Assembly (NCBI GenBank): GCA_012931725.1
Contig: CM022952.1
Coordinates: forward strand, 53,609,000 to 53,672,999
DNA length: 64,000 nucleotides
Direction of reading: 5' to 3'
DNA from: Litsea cubeba
Lineage: Eukaryota; Streptophyta; Magnoliopsida; Laurales; Lauraceae
Position numbers and translations under genes: made by a program. Below the pieces are notes generated by a model. The model was given only the letters and a program-made list of their open reading frames with translations. It did not search any database and was not told where the DNA came from. Below are positions 10,401 to 21,928 of the stretch, in pieces. Position 1 is the stretch's first letter. Each line of letters starts with the position of its first letter.

Positions 10401-13400
10401 TGTCGTGACCCCGGACCGAGTTAGGGGACCAAATCCGGGATTGGGACTGATGATGCCGCGCCACGTGCATCTCTTTGGCTAATCCGCACACGGAATTAAG
10501 AAAACATTTGTTTGTGCACGTGATTTCCCACAGGGTTCCGCTGTGAGGATTATCCATACAAATCATCTCACATATAAACATATCAAACATATATTCGAGA
10601 TTGCAGAAGCGTGTAGTAAATCATATTGGTGCTATTCCATTCCATAAATAATACTGATTTATAATTGACATGACAAGATATCAGAATGAGCAATGATCAT
10701 TAGTATGTTTCCCAAAAGTAAAGTTAAATGTATATACAAAAGATCAGTTGATTAATTGCCCCAAAATAATGGTCAACAAAGACCATACATCGAATAAAAA
10801 CCCAAAAGATGTTATCACGAATTCCCAAACTGTCGTTCTCCAAGCCTGAACGGATGTTTACATGACATCGTCAGCTTGCCACTCTATTACGCGCTGCGGT
10901 TCACCGACCTTCCTCCTCAGGCTCCTCCTCGATGGCAATAGGTTCGGGATCTGAGTACCAAAATAAATGGATCAAATACGACGGTCTGGCAGGTGGGTGA
11001 AAAGATATGACAATAAACAAAACAATGATACTTTGCAAGAGTTTAGAAAACCTGTGTATAAATAATGAGTTTCATAAAAGACAATGCATCATTTATTAAA
11101 TAACGACATGAACGATATAAAGCAATAAAGGTCCAAGAATAAGGAACTGACAAGATGGCAACCACACAAAGCTAAATCCTCTCTCACTAAAGTGAAGAGA
11201 GCACATACCCTACAGGATCATTGACCTTAGTCACACAATGTGAGGAGGGACAACGATAAAATACTATAATATACATATATATATACTCTGCGGGACCACG
11301 GTAGTGAACCGGGTAAAAACTCTGCGGATTTCAGACTGTAATTGACTAACAGGAGGGGAAGGATCTCCAAGTCGGTGGATCAAACCGATAAGGTGGTCCA
11401 AGCTTAGTGGTGCCGACTCATGGGTCAAATACGAGAAATCAATTCAAATGCATAGTAAAGGAGCGGGGTGCCTATAGGCACAAATACACATTCATATCGG
11501 GTCGAACATATACAGGTTAGCAAAAGCTAAACACATTACTTTCAATACTCTCGGGGCAATCCAGTCATATAATGTGGGTTCAAAATCCAAAAGTAGGAGT
11601 TTGGTTGAAAATCGAATACGAGCGTTTTCTCGTATATTTTCGGGCTAGACATTAAGGTTCCCAGAATTGAATCAGTGTGAATAGGTTCCCGTATGTCGGT
11701 CATGATATAAATTGGTACTCTTTAAGAGTTAGGGACATTCCGGGTCCTTATACACATTGGCCAATCTAGAAAACCTCACTAATCTCCATGATGAGGTTTC
11801 TCCTTCCTTTGGACTTCATACGACGCCTTACAGTCCCTACATTGCATTGGGATCGAAACAATACCTCCCCAAGCCTAAAACAATGTTTCAAGTCTTCAGG
11901 TATTAACCCTGGCATGATAGGTAGTTCGCTCGAGCGGACTGGGAAGTTCGCTCGGGCGAACTGCTCTCTGTTTGGGGTTTGCTCGAGTGGAATAAGATTC
12001 GCTCGAGCGAACCTGCCCGGATCAGGTTGGCTCGATCCAACGAGGTTCTGTGACGGGTTCACTCGAGCGATGTGTCAAGGTCGCTCGAGCGAACTGTCCA
12101 GAAACCTGTTTTCTGTGTACAGTTCAGCTTTTCTTCTTTCTTTCCATTCATCCTCTTTTGAGCACCCATTAATCATACATTTGAGGGTCTCTAAAACCTC
12201 ATTTAAACCCCATTCAATTCACCATTCAATCCTCTGACAACCACTCCAACAAAACATTAACTTCTCCATCACTTCCACCTCATTCAATGTAAAGCAACTC
12301 CATTAATGAAAATCCATAAATGATCATAAATGATCTATAAACAAGACAATGATGCACATGTTTTCAAGAAAACGATTAATAGAGAGTAGCTTATCATTAT
12401 GCATAATTCCAAAACCATGAAAACTCATAAAGATAAATTAGGTGAAAGCAATTAGTAAGAGTTCAAATCCTCATAAGCAAGAAATCATGAAATCAACCCA
12501 TTCATCCAATTGCCTTAGGTCCAATGCTAAGAAAATCAAGCCACTAACACCTCTCCAAGCCAAGACACCAAATCTACACAAAACCCCCAAATACAAACCC
12601 TAAAACCATCAAAACCAAACAATAGAAAGAGAAAGTTGCAATAACCAAGATTAAGCCTCTCTAGGACTAGAAGAACACGAATCTAGAAGTTTGGAAGGAT
12701 CACTCACTTAGAAGTGCTTCAAATAGGTAGAGAGAGCTCAAAAGGGGCTCCAATGGTGATGAATGTCTTCACAAATGGTACCAATAGGAAGTTCTTGAGG
12801 TGAGGAAGATGATCATGGAGTCCATTCCTTGATTGAAAAGAGTTCTTATGGTGATTAATGAGAAGGGAAGCAAGAGGGACAAGGGAGAAACCCTAGGGCT
12901 GGAACTTCTTCTTCTTCAAGGGTTTAGCAAGAAAGAGGAAAATGAATAAGAGGGCTCTCCTTATATAACAAGTGGGGATGGGGCCCACAACTTAAAAGAC
13001 TTCTCGGGCTCAAAACATCGACTTCGGAACCTCAAATGACTTTGACGAAGAAGACAAAGTTGTTTGGCGAAATTTCTAGTTTCCAAAAAGTATATATTTA
13101 GCAAGTTTTGGTGACATTGAAATTGGTGTCCAGATTTTGGGTAAAAAGACCATTTTGCCCTCAAATTGTAAATAGTCAGGTTTAGGACTCTCGAATGGGC
13201 ACGATGTCAACATGAAAGTTGTAGGGATTATCAAGGTAAGTCAAACGGGATTAAAAACATAATTTTTTGAAAATCATGGGTAAACCCCCAATCTCACACA
13301 ATTCGTAGCAAGAACCCCCAAAGGGTCCCACAAGTAAAAAGGCTCTCAAAATTCCCCAAAGCTATTCTAATCCCAAACTAATTCAAAAACCACTAAACAC

Positions 13401-13462
13401 ATTTAAAACTAAAGCACAACTTAATTAACTCTAATCGAGGTCTCTCGGGTTCGGGTCTTACA
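10401..13462 (-). mobile_element. Family A solo LTR (copy 2), 3.06 kb
   Basis: Begins TGTCGTGACCCCGG and ends GGGTTCGGGTCTTACA. Read on the minus strand it starts TGTAAGACCCGAAC, like the fragment at 14067. Flanks are cttag (10396-10400) and cctag (13463-13467), a 5-bp target duplication with one mismatch. There is no internal region, so it is a solo LTR left by recombination. A minus-strand TATATAA lies near 12963-12969, and a CTCGAG palindrome cluster lies about 0.9 kb further into the LTR. Confidence 0.75.
11927..12091. repeat. CGCTCGAGCG palindrome array, seven sites
   Basis: Sites start at 11927, 11949 (one change), 11980, 12000, 12030 (degenerate), 12060 and 12082. Spacings are 22, 31, 20, 30, 30 and 22 bp, the same 21/30 classes as in the arrays at 410-521 and 33292-33352. 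Confidence 0.85.
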
Positions 13463-13731
13463 CCTAGAAAAACAACATTGTGAGGTTATTGCTTAGCCTT
13501 GGAAAGCATCTTATAAAGGTTATTGCTTTGCCTATCGAAAAGCATTCATAGTGGAAATCCGATGGGGTGTTGGATCACAAACCGGTAGTGGTTGTAGGCA
13601 TTGAGGCCGAACCACTATAAATGATTGTTTGGTGGTGATTGCTTAGTGGTGATTGTTTTTATAAGCTTCCGCATTTTGTTTGTTAATCATCACAAGTGAC
13701 TAGTTAATTTTATAGAAATTAAAATTGGTCA

Positions 13732-14066
13732 TAATTGGTCACTAATTAGAAGCTCACCCTATTCCCTCTTGGGAGCTCCTGTTCAGCTGCCAGAGGAGCG
13801 AAGTTAGGCCAAATGATTTTGAAACGGTCTGAAACTTCTTGTGTACTCCTCTCTTGACTTTCTTGAAGGATCTTGCAGTTTTTATTTTATTCTGACAAGA
13901 TTTGATTTTTTGAGAAGTAGCATCGCCCATTTATGGTAGGCTGCGACTTCATGTAGCTTTCTTGATGTCGAAGAGGCAAAGTGACATTTTTGGTGTCAAC
14001 AATCACCCTTGGGGATGAGGTCGGTATCAATATCTAAGCACCAAATATAATGGCTCAGATCCAAAG
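13732..14066 (-). pseudogene. Tat pol upstream region, part 2 (element B)
   Basis: Minus-strand translation gives LIPKGD, EVAAYHKWAMLLL, FRPFQNHLA and GELLISDQL blocks across stops and frame changes. It is the upstream half of the conserved region whose other half starts at 8375, so the two were contiguous before the solo LTR inserted. It ends where the truncated family A LTR begins at 14067. Confidence 0.55.
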
Positions 14067-15345
14067 TGTAAGACCCCGACTCAGGTTTGATGTATTTTGC
14101 GATATTTAAACCGTGTATTAGTTCTCTAAGCAGGATTAATGGATGTTTAGTTTAGGTGATGAGTTATACTAGAATTTTCATAGCTTTAGGGAATTTTTAA
14201 GAGCCTTTGGACTCAGTCTGACACACTCTAGGACCCCTTTGTGTTGTTCGAATAGGTGTGGAGGGTTATCAATGATTTCGAAAAATTTTCATTTTTACTC
14301 CTTTTGATAGTTCAAATTAGCCCCTACAATTTTCGTGTTCATTCCACCCGTGTTCGAAGTTCGAAATCCAGTTTTCAGCCAAAAGGGCAAAACAAACTTT
14401 TCACATCAAAATATGTGCATGAATTTCAATATTTTCAAATCATGCGAAACATGCACTTGTTGGAAATGAAATTTTTTGGTGATCGATTTTCTCTTCTTTG
14501 TTGATCACATCTGGTGCCTTCAAAAGGGGTTTCCAATCCCTTGAAGTTATAGAGCTGTGGGGCCCACAACCCACTTAAGTTTAAAACTCAAAACCGCGCA
14601 CATTCTCCTCTATTTTTCCTGTTTCAGAACTGGGCCAGACCAAAGTGTTTTCTCATCCTTTCCAGCCACTTTCTCCTCTTGCATGTCACTCTTTCTCTGT
14701 CCAAAATAGAAATCCGAGTTCTTCTTCATCTCATCCTCCCTTTAAGCTTTCCATTGCTACCACTTTTAAAGAAATCCAGTTGGAATCTCACCATTTTCTA
14801 AGCTTTTTTCTTCTTGGATAGGTTTCTTCTAGGTATGGGACTGATTTCATCTCCTAGAAATGGTTTGGTCAGGTCCTTTAGAACATTAAATTCATGCATG
14901 TAAACCCTTTTGAAAGGGTTATTTTTCTACTCTTAATTTTGGGGGTTTTGAGGGCATTTCTTGGGGCTTTTGTAGATAAAGGACTCCCTGCAAGAGAGAG
15001 CTAAATTTGGAGACCTTTTGAGTTCATCTTGGTGCTAAGGCAAGTGATTGAATGAGTTATGAATGTGCATGCAAGTTATTTGTGAGATTCTAGCTTTAAT
15101 TTCATATTCTTGAACAAATGTCTTAAGTTATCTTGATTTGAATCCAATCTTGCTAAAGTGCTATTTTTAGTGTATACATGTTTTGATTTACTTCAATTTG
15201 CACTATTTCAGTTTCAACCTATTTGAATTTGAGTTCTATGAATGGTTTTGAGTTTGAAATTGATGATGGTTGAGGCTTAGATGGTAAATTGTAGATTTTT
15301 TGTGAGAATGGTTGATTGAATGGTGAAATGGAGAGCATTGTAGGC
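14067..15345 (+). mobile_element. Truncated family A LTR (copy 3), 5' part
   Basis: Starts TGTAAGACCCCGACTCAGG and aligns in outline with the reverse of copies 2 and 4, for example 'tagctttagggaatttttaagagcc'. It runs about 1.3 kb and stops before the position where the palindrome cluster would lie. The right end is a guess from loss of resemblance. Confidence 0.55.
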
Positions 15346-15684
15346 TCAAATATTTTATTACGTAAATGACAAGGAAAAAGAAATTAAAAAACTATATGTT
15401 TTACATGTTTGTAATAAAATGGGAAATAACTCTTAATGGAGTAAGACTTTTATTGATGATATAACAAGGCAAGATATAATTATCATCATCACCGGTACAA
15501 CCATCTACATTACCATCATCGTTATTGCGATGACCACTACCCATCACCATTGTCAGCAGTGTGATGACCCCACTCATCATCGTCATTATGATCAATAAAA
15601 GAATCATCCTCATCATAACAATCACCATTTTATCGCCGCCACTATCACGACCACCACTATAGTCACCATTATTGTCCTCATCCT
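15346..15684. repeat. AT-rich DNA with imperfect ATC/CAT microsatellite
   Basis: No gene. About 15480-15680 is an imperfect trinucleotide repeat of atc/cat/acc type. A similar stretch, 'catcatcaccatcaatcac', resumes at about 23190-23280 on the far side of the Copia element, so the Copia inserted into a repeat-rich site. Confidence 0.6.
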
Positions 15685-16841
15685 TGTTGGAATTTGAGAT
15701 GACTTGAGAAGCTTTATGAAGAATTGAAGTGATTAGTATCTCAAGCATTGTTTTGAGTTGGAATTATTGTCAACACAATGTCACAAGCATAATGATAATA
15801 GGTTGGTGTTGATAGAGCTTAAAAGAAAAATCAGAGTTGAAACAGTTCAGGAATTCAGAATTCCTTAAGCAGAGTGTGCGGTCGACCGGGCACCCCATGC
15901 GGTCGACCGAGCAAGAGAAACCTGCAGAAAAAGTTTCAGGTAGCTCCCAGTTATTTTCGTGACACAGTGTGTCGCAGGTCGATCGAGCACCCCAGGATGT
16001 CGACCGCGCAGTGTATGATGTCGACCGAGCAAGGCAGGATGTCGACCGAGCACGGGAACCAGAGTTGCGCAGAAACAGAAGTCTTGCACGAAAATTCAGG
16101 ATTCTCATCTATTTCGTTTGGGACTCTTTCTAAACGAATTGTAGCCTATTTTGAACACTCTTAAGGGTTACCATAACCTATATAAAGGCATGTTTGGTTC
16201 GTTTTTAATAAGATACAAGAGAAAAAGAAGAAAAGAGAAAAGAGAAGAAAAGAGAGAGAGTTTTGGAGAGAAGAGAGTGCTGTTGCTATGTGCAGTCTTG
16301 TTACAAGTTTCTACAGCAAGTGTGGACGAGGATGTGCTCTTGAAGATGGTGTTTCGTCCATAAGATAAGTGTCTCTCTGTTTATGCTTTAATTTTCAATT
16401 TGTAAGGGATTGAGAGAGAGAGATTGTAGAGGGGAAGGGCTGTAGAAAAAGGTTTCTACTCTTATTCTATAGAACATCAAGTTGGTGCTTGGTGTCTGGG
16501 GTTTGGTGATCCTATCTGTTGGTGCAGATAAATTGTAAAGGGAGTCAGTGCTTCCTAGATAGTTGGTGCTATCTGAAACTAAAGAGAGTAGGTGCTTCCT
16601 AGATAGTTGGTGCTATCTGAAACTTAAGGGTTAGTGCTCTTTGTCGTTGGTGCGACTAAATAGATTCAGATCTGTTCCGGATTGGTGTTCGGATAGTCTT
16701 TGAACCGTGGACGTAGCCTTTCGGTGAACCACGTTAAATCTGGTGTCCTTGTGTGATTTGATTTGCTTTTGTTGTTAAATTGGACCTGTTTTTAAGGAAT
16801 CACTGATTCACCCCCCCTCTCAGTGATCGCGATATCTAACA
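15685..16841 (+). repeat. 5' LTR of the Copia element
   Basis: Bounded by the target duplication on the left and the primer site on the right. TATATAA lies at 16179-16185, about 130 bp after the palindrome cluster. A 41-bp unit 'gtgcttcctagatagttggt...' is tandemly duplicated in the transcribed part near 16548-16630. The tract before the end has seven Cs. Confidence 0.9.
15879..16048. repeat. CGGTCGACCG palindrome array in the 5' LTR
   Basis: Sites built on GTCGACCG start at 15879, 15900, 15976 (gatcg variant), 15997, 16018 and 16039. Spacings are 21, 76, 21, 21 and 21 bp. The first two are perfect 10-bp palindromes CGGTCGACCG; the later ones read ATGTCGACCG. The 3' LTR repeats the array at about 22123-22291. 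Confidence 0.9.
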
Positions 16842-16842
16842 A

Positions 16843-16855
16843 TTGGTATCAGAGC
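16843..16855 (+). promoter_or_regulatory. Primer-binding site of the Copia element
   Basis: TTGGTATCAGAGC, complementary to the 3' end of initiator-Met tRNA, two bases after the LTR end. Confidence 0.85.
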
Positions 16856-16889
16856 GTAAGGTTCCCTTGAAAAGCTTAACACGCTAAGG

Positions 16890-18977
16890 GTGATCTCTAT
16901 TGCCATTGTACCCAATGATGCTGCAACGAAGAAGTTAGCAGACAACGACTCTAAGGCGCAGAATGCACTCTTTAGTGGCCTTGTCGACAGCGAGCTGGTC
17001 AAAGTAATTGCATGCAAAACAGCCAAGGAAATATGGGACAAGTTGAAAAGCATTCATGAAGGAGATGAGAAGATCAAAGAAGCAAAATTGCAAACCCATC
17101 GCTCTCAATTTGAATCTCTTCGCATGGAGGAAAGCGAGAATGTTGACTCATATTTGCAACGAGTGAACGAAGTCACGAATGACATTCGTGGACTAGGGGA
17201 GGAGATTAAAGAACCAGTCATCGTCAAAAAGGTTCTAAGATCTCTTCTTCCCCGGTTTGATTCAAAAGTCTCAGCCATAGAAGAAGCCAAGGATCTGAAT
17301 GAATTTTCCATGGATGAGTTGCATGATTCACTCACTGCCTATGAGATGCGCATAGGTAAGACGTCTTCATCTGATAGAGAAGCGGCCTTCAAAGTTCAGA
17401 AAAAGGGAAAAGAGACTGCTGGTCATGATTCTGATACTGATGATGATGAGCTTGAGGCTCAATTTGTTAGAAAGCTGAAGAAAGGAAGCAATGGAAAGTA
17501 CAAAAGGAAGCTACCCTTTAAATGCTTCAATTGTGGTGGTGTTGGTCACTTTGCTGCGAAGTGTCCGCTGAAAGAAAATAATGATGATGACTCTTATGTT
17601 GATAAGAGTAAGTGGAAGAAAAATTTCAGAAAGAGGGGCAAAGCAAAAAGCTTCATCAGTCAATATAATGACAGCACGTCTGAAACTTCAGACGATGATG
17701 AATCAGCCGAGGCAACTGAAGCTCTCTTCATGGTTACCGTTGAAGAAGAAGAGGAGCAAGAGCCGGAAGAGGAAGAGGAGGCTGAGGTCAATCTCGAAGA
17801 AGAACGCATTGCCGCACTTGAGGAGCTTAGCATAGAACGAAAAACAAGTAAGAAAAATCTGAAACTTCTTCATGAATTTGAAAGTTCAATTATTGCTTTG
17901 AAAACTCAAGTTGAAGAATATAAAAGAATGGTGGAAGTCCTTCAAAATCAAATAAGTATAAAAAAGGAAGAGGCTATGAAACTTGAAACTGAAATCGCTA
18001 GAGCAAAGGCTGAAAACTTGGAAAGTAGCCGAAAACTCAAAGCACTCCAAGCGATTGAAGGGACAATGAAACTCAATGAAATTCTGAAATTTCAAAAGCC
18101 CTTCCACAATAAATTTGGTATTGGATTTGAAACCGGAGAGTCCTCTAAAGCTGCATCTTCTTTGTTTATGAAACAAAGTGCCATACCTCTCAAGGCTACA
18201 AAGCATCAAATTCAGCCTAGTATTGAGATGGTCAATAAGAAAAGGTTTGTGGAGTTTAACCAGCCACCTAAGAAAGGAAGAATGTTCAGATTCTATGGTT
18301 ATTGCTATCATTGTAATAGATATGGACATAAAAGAGCTGATTGCAAATTCTATGTTAGAAACAGCCCATTTATGACTAGGAATCCTTTTTCGGTCCTAAA
18401 CAGCCACAAAATTGAGTGCTATATGTGTCATAATTATGGACACTTGGCTAGGGATTGTAGGTTGCCTATTGCTAACCAATTTCAGGTTGAAAAGAAACCC
18501 AAGTTAGTTAAGGCATGGAGGGCAAAGAAAAGGGAAGGTAATTCCAAAGAATCTCTCATTGTGCAAACGGCATTCAATGCACAAAAGAAGACAGCACCAT
18601 GGGTCCTTGATAGTGGCTGTTCAAGCCATATGATAGGTGATAAGGAAAAATTCGTCAAATTACAGCACTATGAAGGCGGATCAGTGAAGTTTGGTAACAA
18701 TGATGGTGCCAAAATCTGCGGAAAAGGTGTTGTTCAGCTAAAGGCAAACAAGATCAGATCAGACGAGGTCTTATATGTGTCTGGACTAAGACACAACTTG
18801 CTTAGTGTGAGCCAGATCTGTGACAAAGGCCACGAAGTTGTCTTAACTAAGAATGGTTTTGCTATCAAGAAGTGTAGCAACGGCAAAACAGTGGCTACTG
18901 GATCTAGAACTGCTGGAAATCTCTATACATTGTCAGATGGAGCTGAAAAGACTTGCTTGATGAGTCGGACAGAGTAA
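16890..18977 (+). pseudogene. Copia gag and protease, N-terminus missing
   Basis: The open frame gives 695 residues. A UBN2-type Gag core runs from about residue 30 to 160 (AKEIWDKLKSIHEGD). Zinc knuckles begin at about residues 212 (CFNCGGVGHFAAKC), 472 (CYHCNRYGHKRADC) and 510 (CYMCHNYGHLARDC). An acidic segment and a coiled coil lie between the first and second. The protease motif WVLDSGCSSHM has its Asp near residue 574. The frame has no ATG near its start: it begins only about 35 bp after the primer site and lacks the first ~100 residues expected of such Gags. It ends at a TAA at 18975-18977, after which the same frame continues into integrase. Gag forms the particle and protease cleaves the polyprotein. 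Confidence 0.85.
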
Positions 18978-21623
18978 AGTTGGTTGTGGCACAAACGCCT
19001 TGGGCATCTAAACTTTGATAACATGTCAAAGATTTGCAATTCAAAGGCTGTCAGAGGTATGTCTACAATTGAAAAGCCTTCCAACCCCATTTGTGATTCT
19101 TGTCAAAAGGGAAAGCAAACGAGGGTAATGTTCAAGTCAAAGGAGCATCATTCAAAGAAACCTCTTGAACTAGTGCACACTGATCTCTGTGGACCGATGC
19201 GAACTCAAAGCACCAATGGAGATAAGTATTTTATATTATGCATTGATGATTATACTCGTATGACATGGGTATTGTTTCTTAAGCATAAACATCAAGCACT
19301 TGATCGTTTTAAAGTGTTTAAAGCACAGGTTGAAAATATGCTTGGAAAACGTATCAAGATTTTAAGGTCTGATCGAGGCGGTGAATTCACATCTGAAGAG
19401 TTCACTAACTATTGTGAGCACCATGGCATTCGAAGACAGTATTCAGCCCCTAGAACTCCACAGCAAAATGGAGTTGTGGAACGGAAAAATCGCACCGTTC
19501 AAGAGATGGCTCGTACAATGCTAACTGAGAGCAAGCTAGCTGACAAATACTGGAAGGAGGCAATCCATACGGCTGTATACATTCAGAATCGATGCTTGAT
19601 CAGGCCACATGAAGACAAAACTCCTTATGAGCTATGGTTTGGGCGAAAAGCAACAGTCAAGCACTTCAGAGTCTTCGGTAGCAAGTGTTACATCAAGCGT
19701 CTTAAACAAAATCTGGGCAAATTTGATGAAAGAGCTGATGAAGGTATATTTCTGGGTTATTCCTCATCTAGTAAGGCTTACAGATGTCTTAACAAAAGGA
19801 CCAGAAAAATTGTAGAAAGTGCCGATGTTAGAATTGATGAAAACTATGAATCAAAGAATGGAACTCATTATGACAGTCCCGTTTATGAGGACTCAAGTGA
19901 GATTGATGATGAAGTGGCTAAACCTAATGATTCTGAGAAATCAAAGGATGACTCAGAGAATGCTACACCTAGAAAGAAAAGCACTTGGATAGAGCAACAC
20001 CCTAAGGATCAAATCATTGGAGATCCTGAGGCCGGTGTTAAAACAAGACAAAGTGTAGTTAGCAATTACTCACTTGTGTCCACCATTGAACCCAAGACTG
20101 TGGCTGAAGCCAGTCTCGATGAAAGTTGGTTGAAAGCTATGCATGAGGAGTTGGAGCAAATTGAGAAGAACTCCACATGGGAACTAGTCTCTAGACCTAC
20201 CGATAAGAATGTTATTGGTACTAAATGGGTCTTTCGGAATAAGCTGAATGAAGATGGTCAGGTCATACGAAACAAAGCAAGGTTGGTTTGTAAAGGCTAT
20301 GCTCAAGTTGAAGGCATAGATTTTGAAGAGACCTTTGCACCGGTGGCTCGTCTGGAAGCCATTCGTATGTTTCTTGCATTGGCTGCATACAAAACCTTCA
20401 AGGTATTTCAGATGGATGTAAAGTCAGCCTTCTTGAATGGATTACTTGAAGAAGAGGTCTACATTGAGCAACCTGATGGTTTTCCTATTAGCAAAAATTC
20501 AGACCTAGTGTGCAAGTTGAAAAAGGCTCTTTATGGGCTGAAACAAGCGCCAAGGGCGTGGTATGCAAGGCTGGACCTATATCTCCGCAAGATCGGTTTT
20601 GGAAAAGGACTGGTTGATAGCAATCTTTATGTCAAAACGGAGTTGAGCAAACAGCTGGTTGTCATTGTTTATGTCGATGACGTAATCTTTGGTGGCAACG
20701 ATGAAGAAATGTGCAGGAATTTTGCTGAAGAGATGAAGAAAGAATTTGAGATGTCAATGCTTGGAGAACTAAAGTTCTTCCTTGGTTTACAAGTTCAGCA
20801 GCTGAAACATGGTATTTTCATATCACAGATGCAATACATCAAGGAAATGCTGAAGCGATTTAACATGGAAGACAGCAAGCCAGTGAGCACACCAATGACA
20901 ACGAACACAAAGCTAAGCAAAGATGATAAGGGTTCGTCCGTTGATCACACCACTTATCGTTCTATGATAGGAAGCTTGCTTTATTTGACTGCTACAAGAC
21001 CGGATCTTCTGCAAGCAGTATGTATGGTGGCTCGATTTCAAGCATCACCAACTGAGACGCACCTTACAGCAGTAAAAAGGATATTTCGATATCTGAAAGG
21101 TACCATGGAGCTTGGTATTTGGTATCCTAAAGGCAAATCCTTCACTCTTGTTGCATACTCTGACGCCGATTGGGCTGGATGTATAGATGATCGCAAGAGT
21201 ACAAGCGGTGGTGCATTCTATCTCGGTGACAGGTTGGTGGCATGGCACAGTAAGAAACAAGATTCAGTATCCCTTTCTACAGCGGAAGCGGAATATATTG
21301 CAGCGGCAACTTGTTGTACACAAGTGTTATGGATGCGACAAATGCTCTCTGATCTAGGAGTTCCGACAACGGATCCTACGCCGATCCTCTGTGACAACAC
21401 AAGTGCAATTCACATCTCCAAGAATCCTGTTCAACATTCTAGAACGAAGCATGTAGCAATTCGCTATCACTTTCTCAAGGAAAAGGTTGCAGATGGTGAG
21501 GTAAAGTTGGAATATGTCCCAACTACTGAGCAAGTTGCTGATATCTTCACAAAACCTCTGCCAAAGGAAGTCTTCGAGTATCTCCGAAAAAAATTAGGAG
21601 TTACTCACTCTCCTAATCCTTAG
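18978..21623 (+). pseudogene. Copia integrase, reverse transcriptase and RNase H
   Basis: Open in the same frame as gag-protease after the single TAA, about 880 residues. The N-terminal HHCC integrase finger shows LWHKRLGHL and CDSCQKGK. The core shows HTDLCGPM, SDRGGEF and NGVVERKNRT. Reverse transcriptase shows WVFRNKLNEDG, FEETFAPVARLEAIR, MDVKSAFLNG, ALYGLKQAPRAWY and YVDDVIFGG. RNase H shows YSDADWAG, STAEAEYIA and CDNTSAI. All catalytic boxes are intact with no frameshift. It ends with TAG at 21621-21623. It would make cDNA and insert it into the genome; here it can be made only by reading through the stop or from other copies. Confidence 0.9.
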
Positions 21624-21629
21624 GAGATG

Positions 21630-21928
21630 GGCTTGAAAGGGGGAGCAAAGTATTCCTTGAATATCCTATTCGCTCCTTCGTTGGTCCCTTTGGACTTGTT
21701 GTCAAAGGGGGAGAAAGACTGAAGCTAGGAGAAAGCTATGTTAGAAGAAGTTATGCTATGATAACTTTGGGGAGATTGGTATCAAGAGTGTTAGAGATCT
21801 TGATTCTATTTTTTTTAAAGACAGGGGGAGACTATGGTTCTGAAGAAGCTTCATGAAGATCAACTAGTTTAATGTGTTCTAAGTGTTGAAGTTCCAAAAG
21901 TGTTGCCAACAATTCCAAAGGGGGAGAT
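21630..21928 (+). promoter_or_regulatory. Multiple polypurine tracts before the 3' LTR
   Basis: Purine tracts of aagggggag type occur near 21637, 21706, 21822 and 21916; the last lies directly before the 3' LTR. One of them primes plus-strand DNA synthesis. Several copies in this spot is a known trait of Sireviruses. Confidence 0.7.

Larger units (their letters stand above)
8376..13731 (+). mobile_element. Solo LTR inserted in element B, carrying two nested insertions
   Basis: Starts TGTTAGGGATTTTG at 8376 and ends TTGGTCA at 13731. Flanks read caatc (left) and taatt (right); each differs by one base from caatt, so a decayed 5-bp target duplication is likely. Removing the TRIM at 9070-9581 and the family A LTR at 10401-13462 (each with one 5-bp duplication) leaves about 1.77 kb of LTR. 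It has a palindrome cluster at 8735-8967, a TATA box at 8991, and repeated 'gttattgcttagcct' units on both sides of the inner insertion (10317-10390 and 13484-13545). The family is not assigned; Copia is plausible from the LTR layout. Confidence 0.6.
3036..14066 (-). mobile_element. Tat-lineage Ty3 retrotransposon remnant (element B), interrupted
   Basis: Read on the minus strand, fragments appear in the order: pol upstream region, reverse transcriptase, RNase H, a second archaeal-type RNase H, integrase, then repeat-rich non-coding DNA. The dual RNase H marks the Tat lineage. The coding strand is broken at 8376-13731 by a later insertion; matching halves of one conserved region lie on either side. 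No intact LTR pair could be delimited, and the left end is cut by or adjoins the family A LTR at 3035. Many frameshifts and stops show an old, dead copy. Confidence 0.75.

Noticed and set aside
8308..13798. 'cagaggag' on both sides (8308-8315 and 13791-13798) as target duplication of the nested LTR
   Set aside because: Conserved Tat coding sequence continues on the minus strand from 14066 to about 13735, inside the LTR this would imply. The TGTTAG start at 8376 with caatc/taatt flanks fits better.
15879..16048. CRISPR-like array of regularly spaced repeats
   Set aside because: Eukaryotic LTR context, repeats of about 10 bp and spacers of about 11 bp; no cas genes.
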